Both the position numbers and the translations under genes were made by a program. Positions 36,303 through 46,271 of a stretch of DNA of 64,000 nucleotides are shown piece by piece. Under the pieces are notes generated by a model, which worked only from the letters and a program-made list of their open reading frames with translations, was not told the DNA's origin and did not search any database. The stretch is from Gammaproteobacteria bacterium (lineage in GTDB: Bacteria > Pseudomonadota > Gammaproteobacteria > Steroidobacterales > Foliamicaceae), in NCBI GenBank assembly GCA_009845905.1, contig VXYS01000003.1:217788-281787 (forward strand), in the 5' to 3' direction. Every line of letters starts with the position of its first letter. The stretch's first letter is position 1.

Positions 36303-36851
36303 TCAATCCGGAGCGCCGGGACGAACCGCATCGAGGACCAGGCCCTTCTCCGGACCTTCCAGGTAGCGGCGCAGGGCGATGATGCCGCTTCGAAAGGCAA
36401 TGCTGTCGAAGGGAATTTCGTCAGGCGCGAACAGGCGGACGTCGAGCGACTCGACGCCGGGTTCGAATTGGCCGTTTATGACCTCCGCCCTGAAGAAGAA
36501 GTGGACCTGGCCCGCTCGCGGCACATCCACGATCGAAAAGAGTTCGCCCAGGCGGACCTCGGCGCAGGCCTCTTCCCGGGTTTCGCGCGACGCGGCTTCC
36601 TCCAGGGTCTCGTCGAGTTCCATGAACCCGGCCGGGACGGTCCAGTAGCCCAACCGGGGATCGATGGCCCGCCGGCACAACAGAATGCGCCCCTTGTATT
36701 CCGGCACGCAGCCCACCACCGGAATGGGATTGCGGTAATGGATGAAGTTGCATACCGGGCACACTTCCCGCTCCCGGTCTTCGCCTTCCGGGATACGGCG
36801 GGTCACGGGCGCGCCGCACTGGCCGCAGAACTTGTTGGGGGGCGCAGGCAC
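36303..36851 (-). CDS. Nudix hydrolase with N-terminal zinc ribbon
   Basis: 182 residues. Zinc ribbon CGQCG ... CPVC (residues 9-34), then the Nudix box GFMELDETLEEAASRETREEACAEV. The final Gly of the consensus is Cys, but the metal-binding Glu residues remain. Related proteins hydrolyse nucleoside-diphosphate derivatives such as ADP-ribose or NADH; substrate not set by sequence. Confidence 0.88.
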   Translation of the reverse strand: MPAPPNKFCGQCGAPVTRRIPEGEDREREVCPVCNFIHYRNPIPVVGCVPEYKGRILLCRRAIDPRLGYWTVPAGFMELDETLEEAASRETREEACAEVRLGELFSIVDVPRAGQVHFFFRAEVINGQFEPGVESLDVRLFAPDEIPFDSIAFRSGIIALRRYLEGPEKGLVLDAVRPGAPD

Positions 36852-36901
36852 AGGGTTTTCCGGAGAGCGTTGGATCGAATGAAGAATCTGAATTCGGGCG
36901 G

Positions 36902-36985
36902 TGCCGGGAGAGAGACTCGAACTCTCACGGGTTTCACCCCGCCGGATTTTGAGTCCGGTGCGTCTACCAATTCCGCCATCCCGGC
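36902..36985 (-). tRNA. tRNA-Leu (CAA)
   Basis: Cloverleaf on the minus strand: acceptor GCCGGGA/TCCCGGC, anticodon loop CTCAAAA with CAA, a long variable arm (GGCGGGGTGAAACCCGT) typical of Leu, and T arm GAGTTCGAGTCTC. CCA is not encoded (ACCG follows). Length 84. Confidence 0.95.
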
Positions 36986-37009
36986 GCCGGAACGGAAGGA
37001 TACACTAGT

Positions 37010-37034
37010 GCGTTGCAACACAGCGCATTGCAAC
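37010..37034. promoter_or_regulatory. direct repeat between tRNA-Leu and ECF sigma gene
   Basis: GCGTTGCAAC (37010-37019) and GCATTGCAAC (37025-37034) match at 9 of 10 positions with a 15-base period; each contains TTGCAA, itself palindromic. Possible operator for the sigma operon or the tRNA gene. Confidence 0.35.
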
Positions 37035-37064
37035 CATCCGTAAGGGAATCGCATCTATCCGAGC

Positions 37065-37658
37065 ATGTCGGGGTTTGCCAACAGGACCATCGATCCGGCA
37101 TTCGTGCGTGCCGCCCAGCGCGGCGACATGAAGGCGCACGAGATCATTTACCGCCAGTTTGCGGACCCGGTCTATACGCTCGCGCTGCGGATGACGGGGT
37201 CGCCGACGGTGGCGGACGACATTCTTCAGGAGAGTTTCGTGGAAGTGCTGCGGGGCATTGCAAAATTCCGGGGAGAGGCCTCTCTGGCCACCTGGATCCG
37301 GCGCATCGCCGTCTCGCGCTGCCTGATGCACATGCGCGCCGCCTGGAACCGCCGGCGCCTGCTCTTCTCCGAGATCGTCGGTGACGAAGGAACATACGAA
37401 ATCCGGGCCAGGGAGGAAACGCCGGAGTTGGCCATGGACCTGGAGGCGGCCCTGGACAGTCTTTCGCCTACGGCCCGCGCGGTCGTATGGCTGCACGACG
37501 TGGAGGGATACACGCACAGGGAAATCGGCGACATGATGAATCGCACCAGCAGTTTTTCCAAATCGCAACTGGCGCGCGCCCACAAGCGCCTGCGGGAGCG
37601 GCTGGCTCCCGCGGCCGATGCGTCCGCGGCGCCGGTGCGGCAGGCGATGATCGCCTGA
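37065..37658 (+). CDS. ECF-type RNA polymerase sigma factor
   Basis: 197 residues. Region 2 ADDILQESFVEVLRGIAKFRGEASLATWIRRIAVSRC and region 4 LDSLSPTARAVVWLHDVEGYTHREIGDMM with a final helix-turn-helix. ECF sigma factors redirect polymerase to stress genes. Followed after 10 bases by a membrane protein gene that is probably its anti-sigma factor. Confidence 0.9.
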   Translation: MSGFANRTIDPAFVRAAQRGDMKAHEIIYRQFADPVYTLALRMTGSPTVADDILQESFVEVLRGIAKFRGEASLATWIRRIAVSRCLMHMRAAWNRRRLLFSEIVGDEGTYEIRAREETPELAMDLEAALDSLSPTARAVVWLHDVEGYTHREIGDMMNRTSSFSKSQLARAHKRLRERLAPAADASAAPVRQAMIA

Positions 37659-37668
37659 AGGAGATCCG

Positions 37669-38367
37669 ATGACAAGCAGTCAAATCGAGAACAGTTCCGT
37701 CCAGGGCGGCGGCATTGCCGAGGCCTTGAGGGCACTGCCCCCGAAGAGGGCCCCCGAGGGCGGCTGGCAACGCGTGCTTGACCGGCATGAAGCCCGAACG
37801 CAGCTCGATTCCCGCCGTCGGCGCTATTGGGGCGGCGGAATGGCGGCCGCGGCGAGTATTGCGGTCGCCGTGATTGGATTGAGACTGGGCGCAGGCTTCC
37901 TTTCGGGGCCGGAGATTGAAACCGATGGCGTCAGCCCCGGCCCGGCAGCGGCGATGTTCGCGGAAGAAGGCGTCTCGCCTTCCTCGAGTGAGGCGCCTCC
38001 TGTCTCCCAGGTCGCAACCGGTACGATGGGCGGAATCACGGCGGAACTCGGGCGGCAGCTCGAGCAGATGGACATGGACGCGCTGGTCGCCATCTCGCAG
38101 TTTCAGGAGCAGCGCCTGAGATCGCTGCCGCTGTTCGAACCGGCCCGGCCGGGCCGGGTCGTGGAGGTGGGTTCCTTCGGACTCAAGACCGAGCTCGAGG
38201 ACCAGATTGCGCTGCTGGACGAAGGACTGATCCCGGCTACGCTGAATGCCGGCGATCAGGCGGTTCCCCGCCGATTGCTGCAGGAGCGGGCCCTGCTGAT
38301 GGAAGACCTTTTTGACCTGCGCCGCGCCGAGGCGGCGGAGGCCGGCTTCATTTACGCCGATTTCTAG
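37669..38367 (+). CDS. putative anti-sigma factor, single-pass membrane protein
   Basis: 232 residues with one membrane helix (about 57-76), a cytoplasmic N-terminal segment (1-55) and a periplasmic part with disordered linker then helices. No zinc-binding HxxxCxxC motif is seen, so it would be a non-ZAS type. Placement right after the sigma gene supports the role. The linker holds EGVSPSSSE from a short palindrome (37966-37982). Confidence 0.6.
   Translation: MTSSQIENSSVQGGGIAEALRALPPKRAPEGGWQRVLDRHEARTQLDSRRRRYWGGGMAAAASIAVAVIGLRLGAGFLSGPEIETDGVSPGPAAAMFAEEGVSPSSSEAPPVSQVATGTMGGITAELGRQLEQMDMDALVAISQFQEQRLRSLPLFEPARPGRVVEVGSFGLKTELEDQIALLDEGLIPATLNAGDQAVPRRLLQERALLMEDLFDLRRAEAAEAGFIYADF
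37966..37982. repeat. short palindrome, copy 3 of a dispersed family
   Basis: Arms GAAGGCG/CGCCTTC around TCT, the same centre as copy 1. Read in frame it gives EGVSPS, as at 7041-7057. Confidence 0.5.
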
Positions 38368-38400
38368 CATGTCCGAAAGAGTGGACCGGAGTACCGAATC

Positions 38401-39363
38401 ATGAAAATTCTTGCACTGACGCCAATGTTGATGTTGATGCTGTCCCCCGTCGGGCTCCAGGCGCACCCGCATGAGGGCGGATTACCCGAAGAGCAGTTCG
38501 CCGACATGCTCCGTCAGGAGGTCCTGGCCTTGCAGGAGCGCGCCAAGGGAGCACGTCTGGGCATAAGCCTGGGCAATTGGGCCGATGGCCCGGTCGAGGG
38601 ACTGAACGTGCTGTCGGTATCGCCGGGAGGACCGGCCGATCAGGCGGGATTGCGGGCGGAAGACCTGATGACCTCGATCAATGGGGAATCCCTGGCCGGC
38701 CCAAGCGGTGAGCAGTCCTATGAGCACCTTCGCGACATGCTTGCCGAAACCGAGCCGGGCAGTGAAATCTCCATCGGATACCGGCGTGAAGGTGACGACC
38801 TTGAAGTTCAGGTCACGACCGACGCGTGGACGCAGATCGTTGCCGGCAGAGACCTCGTGGCGCCTCGCCGTTTCGCCTCGCGGGCCGAGAATTGGGCCCG
38901 GAGGCTGGCGAACAGTTTCAGCGGCGGCAACGTGGACGTGGAGGTCGACGTGGATGACGGCGGCGGCCGGGAGCGACGGGCGGTGCGGGTGCGCCGGGGT
39001 CCCGCCGAACTTCTGTCTTTCTCCGACATGGCGTGGCGACTGGGCGGTTTGCAGGTCGCCGAATTGACCCCCGCCCTGGGCGAGTATTTCGGCGTTGACG
39101 AGGGCCTTCTGGTGGTCCGCGCGCCCGAGAACGAGGACATCGGGCTGGAGGACGGCGACGTGATCCGCAAGATCGGCGGCCGGACGTTCAGGGACGCGCG
39201 CCAGGCCACGCGCATACTGCGCTCGTATGAGCCGGGCGAGGAAGTCGAGCTGGAAGTGATGCGGCACAAGCGAAGCCGCACGATCCGTTTCGAGTTGCCG
39301 GAGCGCTCCGGCCGGATCACGCGCGGCAATCTGCTCCGCCCACCGGCGCCCGCGGTTCCATAA
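38401..39363 (+). CDS. periplasmic protein with two PDZ domains
   Basis: 320 residues. Signal peptide ending LQAHP, PDZ 1 at about 40-145 (GISLGNWADGPVEGLNVLSV ... SPGGPADQAGLRAEDLMTS), and PDZ 2 at about 210-305 (GLLVVRAPENEDIGLEDGDVIRKIG). There is no trypsin-like protease domain, so it is not a complete DegP/MucD. As third gene after a sigma/anti-sigma pair it may bind exposed protein ends and control the anti-sigma factor (inference). Confidence 0.85.
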   Translation: MKILALTPMLMLMLSPVGLQAHPHEGGLPEEQFADMLRQEVLALQERAKGARLGISLGNWADGPVEGLNVLSVSPGGPADQAGLRAEDLMTSINGESLAGPSGEQSYEHLRDMLAETEPGSEISIGYRREGDDLEVQVTTDAWTQIVAGRDLVAPRRFASRAENWARRLANSFSGGNVDVEVDVDDGGGRERRAVRVRRGPAELLSFSDMAWRLGGLQVAELTPALGEYFGVDEGLLVVRAPENEDIGLEDGDVIRKIGGRTFRDARQATRILRSYEPGEEVELEVMRHKRSRTIRFELPERSGRITRGNLLRPPAPAVP

Positions 39364-39372
39364 AATGCGCGC

Positions 39373-41483
<2,111 letters not shown>

Positions 41484-41498
41484 TCGAAGCGCGCGCTG

Positions 41499-41507
41499 TG
41501 CGATAAT
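41499..41507 (+). promoter_or_regulatory. candidate extended -10 box for yajC-secDF
   Basis: TGCGATAAT (TG plus GATAAT) 38 bases before the yajC ATG. No clear -35 box, as is common for extended -10 promoters. Confidence 0.35.
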
Positions 41508-41545
41508 TTACGGTCAGGAATGAGCCACAAACGGACCCACCCGTC

Positions 41546-41878
41546 ATGCTTCTCGACATACTGATTTCTCCCGCCTGGGCCCAGCAGGGCGGCGAAGGCC
41601 CGAGCATGCTGCCGATGATCTTCACGATGGTGCTGATCTTCGCGGTCATGTATTTCATGGTGATTCGCCCGCAGAGCAAGCGCAACAAGGCCCACCGCGC
41701 GCTGGTGGCCGGGCTGTCGGAAGGCGACGAGGTGCTGGCCTCGGGCGGCATCGTAGGCCGAATTACCGGCCTCGCCGAGCAGTTCGTTACGCTGGAGGTG
41801 GCCAGCGACGTGCAGGTCAAGGTGCAACGGCAAAGCGTGAGCGCGGTATTGCCCAAGGGCACGATCAAGGGCATTTGA
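41546..41878 (+). CDS. yajC: Sec translocase accessory subunit YajC
   Basis: 110 residues. One membrane helix (about residues 20-42) ending YFMVIRPQSKRNKAHRALV, then GDEVLASGGIVGRI, the YajC signature. Accessory to SecDF. Confidence 0.95.
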   Translation: MLLDILISPAWAQQGGEGPSMLPMIFTMVLIFAVMYFMVIRPQSKRNKAHRALVAGLSEGDEVLASGGIVGRITGLAEQFVTLEVASDVQVKVQRQSVSAVLPKGTIKGI

Positions 41879-41912
41879 ACCACGAAAGCGGCGCGCCGGC
41901 GCCGTTGCGCGC

Positions 41913-43751
41913 ATGAATCGCTATCCTCTATGGAAGAACCTGCTGGTGCTGATCGCCGTGGTCGGCGGCGGGCTGGTTGCGCTGCCGAATATTTACGGCG
42001 ACGACCCCGCGGTGCTGATCTCGCGCGAAGACCAGGGGGCGATCAGCGAAATGGAGGCCGACTCCGCCCGCCGGGCGCTGGCCGTGGCCGGCTTTGAAAT
42101 CCTTGGCGCAAGGACGCGCGGCAACTCGCTGCTGATCCGGTTCGATTCGGTGGAAGCGCAGTTGAGCGCAAGGGACCTGCTGGTGGAGCAGCTCGGGCCG
42201 GGTTATATCCTTGCGCTGGACCTCGTGCCCCGAACGCCGGACTGGATTGCGGCGCTGGGTCTGAGGCCGATGAGCCTCGGGCTGGATCTGCAGGGCGGCG
42301 TCCACTTCCTGTTCGAGGTGGACACCGATTCGGTCGTGACCAAGCGTGTCGAGGGCTACGCCGACGATTTCAGCCGCCGGCTGCGCGAAGATGGAATCCG
42401 GCGCACGGTGCAGCCCCTGGATGGCGTCGTGCGGGTCGAATTGCGCCGCCGCGAGGACCTGGAACGGTCGGAAGACCTGCTCACGGAGATTGAACCCGAT
42501 CTCGAATACGATTCGGGCTTTGACGGTGAAGGGGCCTGGATCACCGCCACGCTGGGCGAGGCGCGTCTGAGGGAGCTGCGCGACAACGCCGTCAGCAAGA
42601 ACATCACGATACTGCGCAACCGCGTGAACGAACTGGGGGTGGCGGAACCGCTGGTACAGCGCCAGGGCCTGGGACGCATCGTCGTGCAGCTGCCGGGCGT
42701 GCAGGATCCGGCGCAGGCTTCGCGGATTCTGGGGTCCACCGCCACCGTGGAGTTCCGGATCACCTGCTACGAAGAGAACGCACTGGAGGCCGACCGGCTG
42801 GGGCGCGCGCCTCTGGGCTGCGAGTTGCAGTATCACACGGACGGGCGGCCGATCCTCCTGCGACGCGCCGTGATCGCCGATGGCGGTCAGCTGGTGGATG
42901 CGCGGCAGGGGTTCGACGAAAACGGCCAGCCCGCCGTGCACGTCAACCTGGCGGCGCGCGGAGCGGACGCGATGCTGGAAGCCACCCAGGAAAACCTGAA
43001 CCGTCCGATGGGCGTACTGTTCATCGAGACCAAGCGCGAATGGGACGACCGGGGCGAACCCGTAACGCGGGAAGAGAAAACGGTGATCAGCGACGCCATT
43101 ATCCGGGGCGTGTTCTCCAGCCGCTTCCAGATCACCGGGCTGAACGTCGTGGAGGCGCGCGACCTGGCGCTGCTGTTGCGCGCCGGCGCGCTTGAGGCGC
43201 CTATCTTCAAGGTCGAGGAGCGAACCGTGGGGCCATCACTCGGCCAGGACAACATCGACCAGGGCCTGCGCGCCATTCTCGTGGGCCTGATGCTGGTGGT
43301 GCTGTTTATCAGCGTCTATTACCGCGTGTTCGGCATGATCGCGACGATGGCGCTGGCCGCCAACATGGTTCTGATCGTGGCGTTGCTGTCGTTGCTGCAG
43401 GCCTCGCTGACGCTCCCCGGGATTGCCGGCATCGTTCTGACGGTGGGCATGGCGGTGGACGCCAACGTGCTGATCTTCGAGCGCATCCGCGAGGAGCTGC
43501 GCAATGGCAATTCGCCGCAGGCCAGCATCCGGGCCGGCTACGAGAAGGCCCTGGTGACGATCGCCGACGCCAACATCACCACGCTCATCGCGGCGATCGT
43601 GCTGTTTACCTTCGGCACCGGACCGATCAAGGGTTTCGCGATCACGCTGTCGCTGGGCATCCTGATGTCCATGTTTACCGCCATCGTGGGAACCCGGGCG
43701 GTGGTCAATCTCGTTTACGGCAGGCGGCGCCTGAGCAGGCTGGCGGTGTAG
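41913..43751 (+). CDS. secD: protein translocase subunit SecD
   Basis: 612 residues. N-terminal helix, the P1 periplasmic domain with SLGLDLQGGVHFLFEVD, and six-helix C-terminal RND-type bundle with TVGMAVDANVLIFERIREELRNG. It uses the proton gradient to pull secreted proteins outward. The secF gene follows after two bases. Confidence 0.97.
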   Translation: MNRYPLWKNLLVLIAVVGGGLVALPNIYGDDPAVLISREDQGAISEMEADSARRALAVAGFEILGARTRGNSLLIRFDSVEAQLSARDLLVEQLGPGYILALDLVPRTPDWIAALGLRPMSLGLDLQGGVHFLFEVDTDSVVTKRVEGYADDFSRRLREDGIRRTVQPLDGVVRVELRRREDLERSEDLLTEIEPDLEYDSGFDGEGAWITATLGEARLRELRDNAVSKNITILRNRVNELGVAEPLVQRQGLGRIVVQLPGVQDPAQASRILGSTATVEFRITCYEENALEADRLGRAPLGCELQYHTDGRPILLRRAVIADGGQLVDARQGFDENGQPAVHVNLAARGADAMLEATQENLNRPMGVLFIETKREWDDRGEPVTREEKTVISDAIIRGVFSSRFQITGLNVVEARDLALLLRAGALEAPIFKVEERTVGPSLGQDNIDQGLRAILVGLMLVVLFISVYYRVFGMIATMALAANMVLIVALLSLLQASLTLPGIAGIVLTVGMAVDANVLIFERIREELRNGNSPQASIRAGYEKALVTIADANITTLIAAIVLFTFGTGPIKGFAITLSLGILMSMFTAIVGTRAVVNLVYGRRRLSRLAV

Positions 43752-43753
43752 CG

Positions 43754-44689
43754 ATGGAAATGCTGCGTCTGCGCCGCGAAATCGACTTCTTCGGCCAACG
43801 CCGGATCGCCACGATTCTGTCCGTGATACTGGTGCTCGTTTCCCTGGGTTCGCTGGCGACGCGGCAGCTCAACCTGGGCATCGATTTCACCGGCGGCGTC
43901 CTGCTGGAAGCCGGCTACCAGGCGGACGCCGACCTCGGAGCCATTCGATCGGACCTGGAGGGCGCCGGTTACGCCGACGCGCAGGTGCAGAACTTCGGCG
44001 CGGCCCGCGACGTGCTGATTCGGATTCCGCCGCGCGAGGACATCGATGCGGAGGGAGTGGGCGAGGAGTTGCTGAGCGTCCTGCGCGCCGGCGGCGAACA
44101 GGTGGAACTGCGCCGCGTCGAGTTCGTGGGGCCGCAGGTGGGCCAGGAACTGACCGAGCGCGGCGGCCTGGCGGTTCTTTTCGCCTTGCTGATGATCCTG
44201 CTTTACGTCATGTTCCGTTTCCAGTGGAAATTCGCCGTCGGTTCGGTGGCGGCGCTGGCGCATGACGTGATCATCATCCTCGGCATCTTCTCGGTATTCC
44301 GGTTGCCGTTCGATCTGACCATTCTTGCGGCGGCGCTGGCCGTGATCGGCTATTCCCTCAACGACACGATCGTCGTGTTCGACCGCATACGCGAGAATTT
44401 CCGAAGAATCCGCACGAGCGACGCGCAAGCGGTGATGAACACGTCCGTGAACCAGATGCTCGGCCGCACCGTCATCACCAGCCTGACCACGCTGCTGGTC
44501 CTGATTGCGTTGTTCCTGTTCGGAGGCGAGGCCCTGAAGGGGTTCTCGTCGGCCCTGATCATCGGCGTCGTGGTAGGAACCTACTCCTCCATTTACGTCG
44601 CCGGGAATACCGCGCTGGCGCTCAATGTGACCACGGTGGACCTGCTGCCGCCGAAGAAGGAAACCGCCAACGACGGGGCCGTGACCTGA
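43754..44689 (+). CDS. secF: protein translocase subunit SecF
   Basis: 311 residues. LGIDFTGGVLLEAGY near the N-terminus, the membrane bundle with GYSLNDTIVVFDRIRENFRR, and SLTTLLVLIALFLFGG. It forms a complex with SecD. Converges with suhB with three bases between. Confidence 0.97.
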   Translation: MEMLRLRREIDFFGQRRIATILSVILVLVSLGSLATRQLNLGIDFTGGVLLEAGYQADADLGAIRSDLEGAGYADAQVQNFGAARDVLIRIPPREDIDAEGVGEELLSVLRAGGEQVELRRVEFVGPQVGQELTERGGLAVLFALLMILLYVMFRFQWKFAVGSVAALAHDVIIILGIFSVFRLPFDLTILAAALAVIGYSLNDTIVVFDRIRENFRRIRTSDAQAVMNTSVNQMLGRTVITSLTTLLVLIALFLFGGEALKGFSSALIIGVVVGTYSSIYVAGNTALALNVTTVDLLPPKKETANDGAVT

Positions 44690-44692
44690 GCG

Positions 44693-45478
44693 TTATCCGA
44701 AGGACTTGTCGAACAGCTTTCTGAGCTCCGCATACACCTTGGGCGTGCCCGCCAGCACATGGCCCGTCTCCATGCAGTCGGTGTCCGGTTCCAGTCCCGA
44801 AATCCAGCCTCCCGCCTCCTCGATCAGCAGGGCCCCGGCCGCGATGTCCCAGGGCTTGAGTCCGAATTCCCAGAAGCCGTCCAGGCGCCCCGCCGCGACG
44901 TAGGCCAGGTCCAGCGCCGCCGCGCCGGGACGCCGCACTCCGGAGGTGTGGCGCATCACCTGGCGCAGCATGCGCATATAGACGTCCACCCATTGCAGGT
45001 TGCGGCGATAGGGGAATCCGGTTCCGATCAGGCTTCCGGCAAGGGTCTCCTGGCGGCTGGCCCGTATGCGCCGCTCGTTCATCCGCGCTCCTCCTCCGCG
45101 CGTGCAGGTGAACATTTCCTGCCGCATCGGGTCGTAGACCACGCCGAGCTGCAGTTCGCCCCTTCGCCGCAATGCCAGGGACACGCAGAAAACCGGAAAG
45201 CGATGGATGTAGTTGGTGGTGCCGTCGAGCGGGTCGATGATCCACTCGTACTCGCTGGCGCCGCTGGCGCCCCCCTCCTCGCCGAGAAACGCGTGGTCGG
45301 GGTAGCCGGTGCGAATGTGCTCGACGATGATCCGTTCGGCAGCCTCGTCGACTTCCGTCACGAGTTCGTTGGGACTCTTGCTGCGCACCGTCAGCTGCTC
45401 GATACGGTCGGCGTAGCGCAGGGCCATGTCGCCGGCCCGCCGGGCGGCGGCGGTCGCGGTATTGAGCAGGGGCATCAT
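44693..45478 (-). CDS. suhB: inositol monophosphatase family protein
   Basis: 261 residues. Metal-site motifs FLGEEGG, WIIDPLDGTTNYIHRFP and PWDIAAGALLIEEAGG are present, with VSLALRRRGELQLGVVYDPMRQEMF typical for SuhB. SuhB dephosphorylates inositol phosphates and in E. coli also takes part in rRNA transcription complexes. Confidence 0.93.
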   Translation of the reverse strand: MMPLLNTATAAARRAGDMALRYADRIEQLTVRSKSPNELVTEVDEAAERIIVEHIRTGYPDHAFLGEEGGASGASEYEWIIDPLDGTTNYIHRFPVFCVSLALRRRGELQLGVVYDPMRQEMFTCTRGGGARMNERRIRASRQETLAGSLIGTGFPYRRNLQWVDVYMRMLRQVMRHTSGVRRPGAAALDLAYVAAGRLDGFWEFGLKPWDIAAGALLIEEAGGWISGLEPDTDCMETGHVLAGTPKVYAELRKLFDKSFG

Positions 45479-45577
45479 CGTGCGGAACCGGGAATTACGA
45501 GGGAGGGATCGCTGCTGAGGGATACGCGCCCATACCGGCCGGAGCCGGCGGGGCGGTGGAACGGCGTTCTCAGGGTA

Positions 45578-46171
45578 TCAGGCGGAGGCGGCAAGCGGCG
45601 GGCCGGCCAGGGGAGCGTGCAAGTCGTTTGAGGCAATAACCGACAATTCCTGGTAGTGGCCAATCTTCATGGGGAATTCCTCAAGCGTATGCGGATGCCA
45701 CATGCGCCGAGGAAGGTAGTCCAGATCGCCGCCATAGACGTGCAGCGCGATGGCCGGCTCGTCGGTCGCGCATTCCGCCACGTGGATCGTATCGTCGTTC
45801 ATCCGGAAGATCGAACCGGGCTTGAGCATCACTTCCCCCGTCCTGGCCAGCCCGTGCCGGCCGCAGCGCCGGTACAGGACGTTTCGTTCGCTGCCGCTGA
45901 GCATCAGGATCGCCGCCCAGGTTGCATGATCATGCGGCGGGGTGCGCAGGCCGGGGCAGAAGCAGACGCGCATCATCAACAGGTTGGGTGACCGGTAGAA
46001 GATCTGGCGGTCGGGAGTGTCCGTTTCCTCGCCGCAGCCGCAGAAATCCAGCGCTTCGTGAACGTCGTCGAGCCGCTCGCGCAACCCGCTCAGCATGCCG
46101 TGCATGGCGGCGCCGGGGTTCGGTTCGTTCGCGGCCCTGGCTCCCCGCTCTACGAGATCGAAAACCTGCAA
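45578..46171 (-). CDS. cysteine dioxygenase-like cupin protein
   Basis: 197 residues. Cupin metal motif TPPHDHATWAAILMLSG with three His-type ligands and a later HVYGG. This resembles the cysteine-dioxygenase-type double-stranded beta-helix group of predicted metal enzymes. It is divergent from the cysteine desulfurase gene, which hints at thiol chemistry, but the substrate is unknown. Confidence 0.75.
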   Translation of the reverse strand: MQVFDLVERGARAANEPNPGAAMHGMLSGLRERLDDVHEALDFCGCGEETDTPDRQIFYRSPNLLMMRVCFCPGLRTPPHDHATWAAILMLSGSERNVLYRRCGRHGLARTGEVMLKPGSIFRMNDDTIHVAECATDEPAIALHVYGGDLDYLPRRMWHPHTLEEFPMKIGHYQELSVIASNDLHAPLAGPPLAASA

Positions 46172-46187
46172 GCTGGTTCTCCGCTGG

Positions 46188-46215
46188 TTGTCCTGTCCCG
46201 GAACCCTATTCTAAT
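46188..46215 (+). promoter_or_regulatory. candidate promoter for the cysteine desulfurase gene
   Basis: TTGTCC (46188-46193), 16-base spacer, TCTAAT (46210-46215), 56 bases before the ATG at 46272. Fair match to sigma70 consensus. Confidence 0.4.
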
Positions 46216-46271
46216 CCGATCCAGTTGGTATCCTAAAGCCTCGTTTGCCGATATTGCGCCGTGATTGACTG

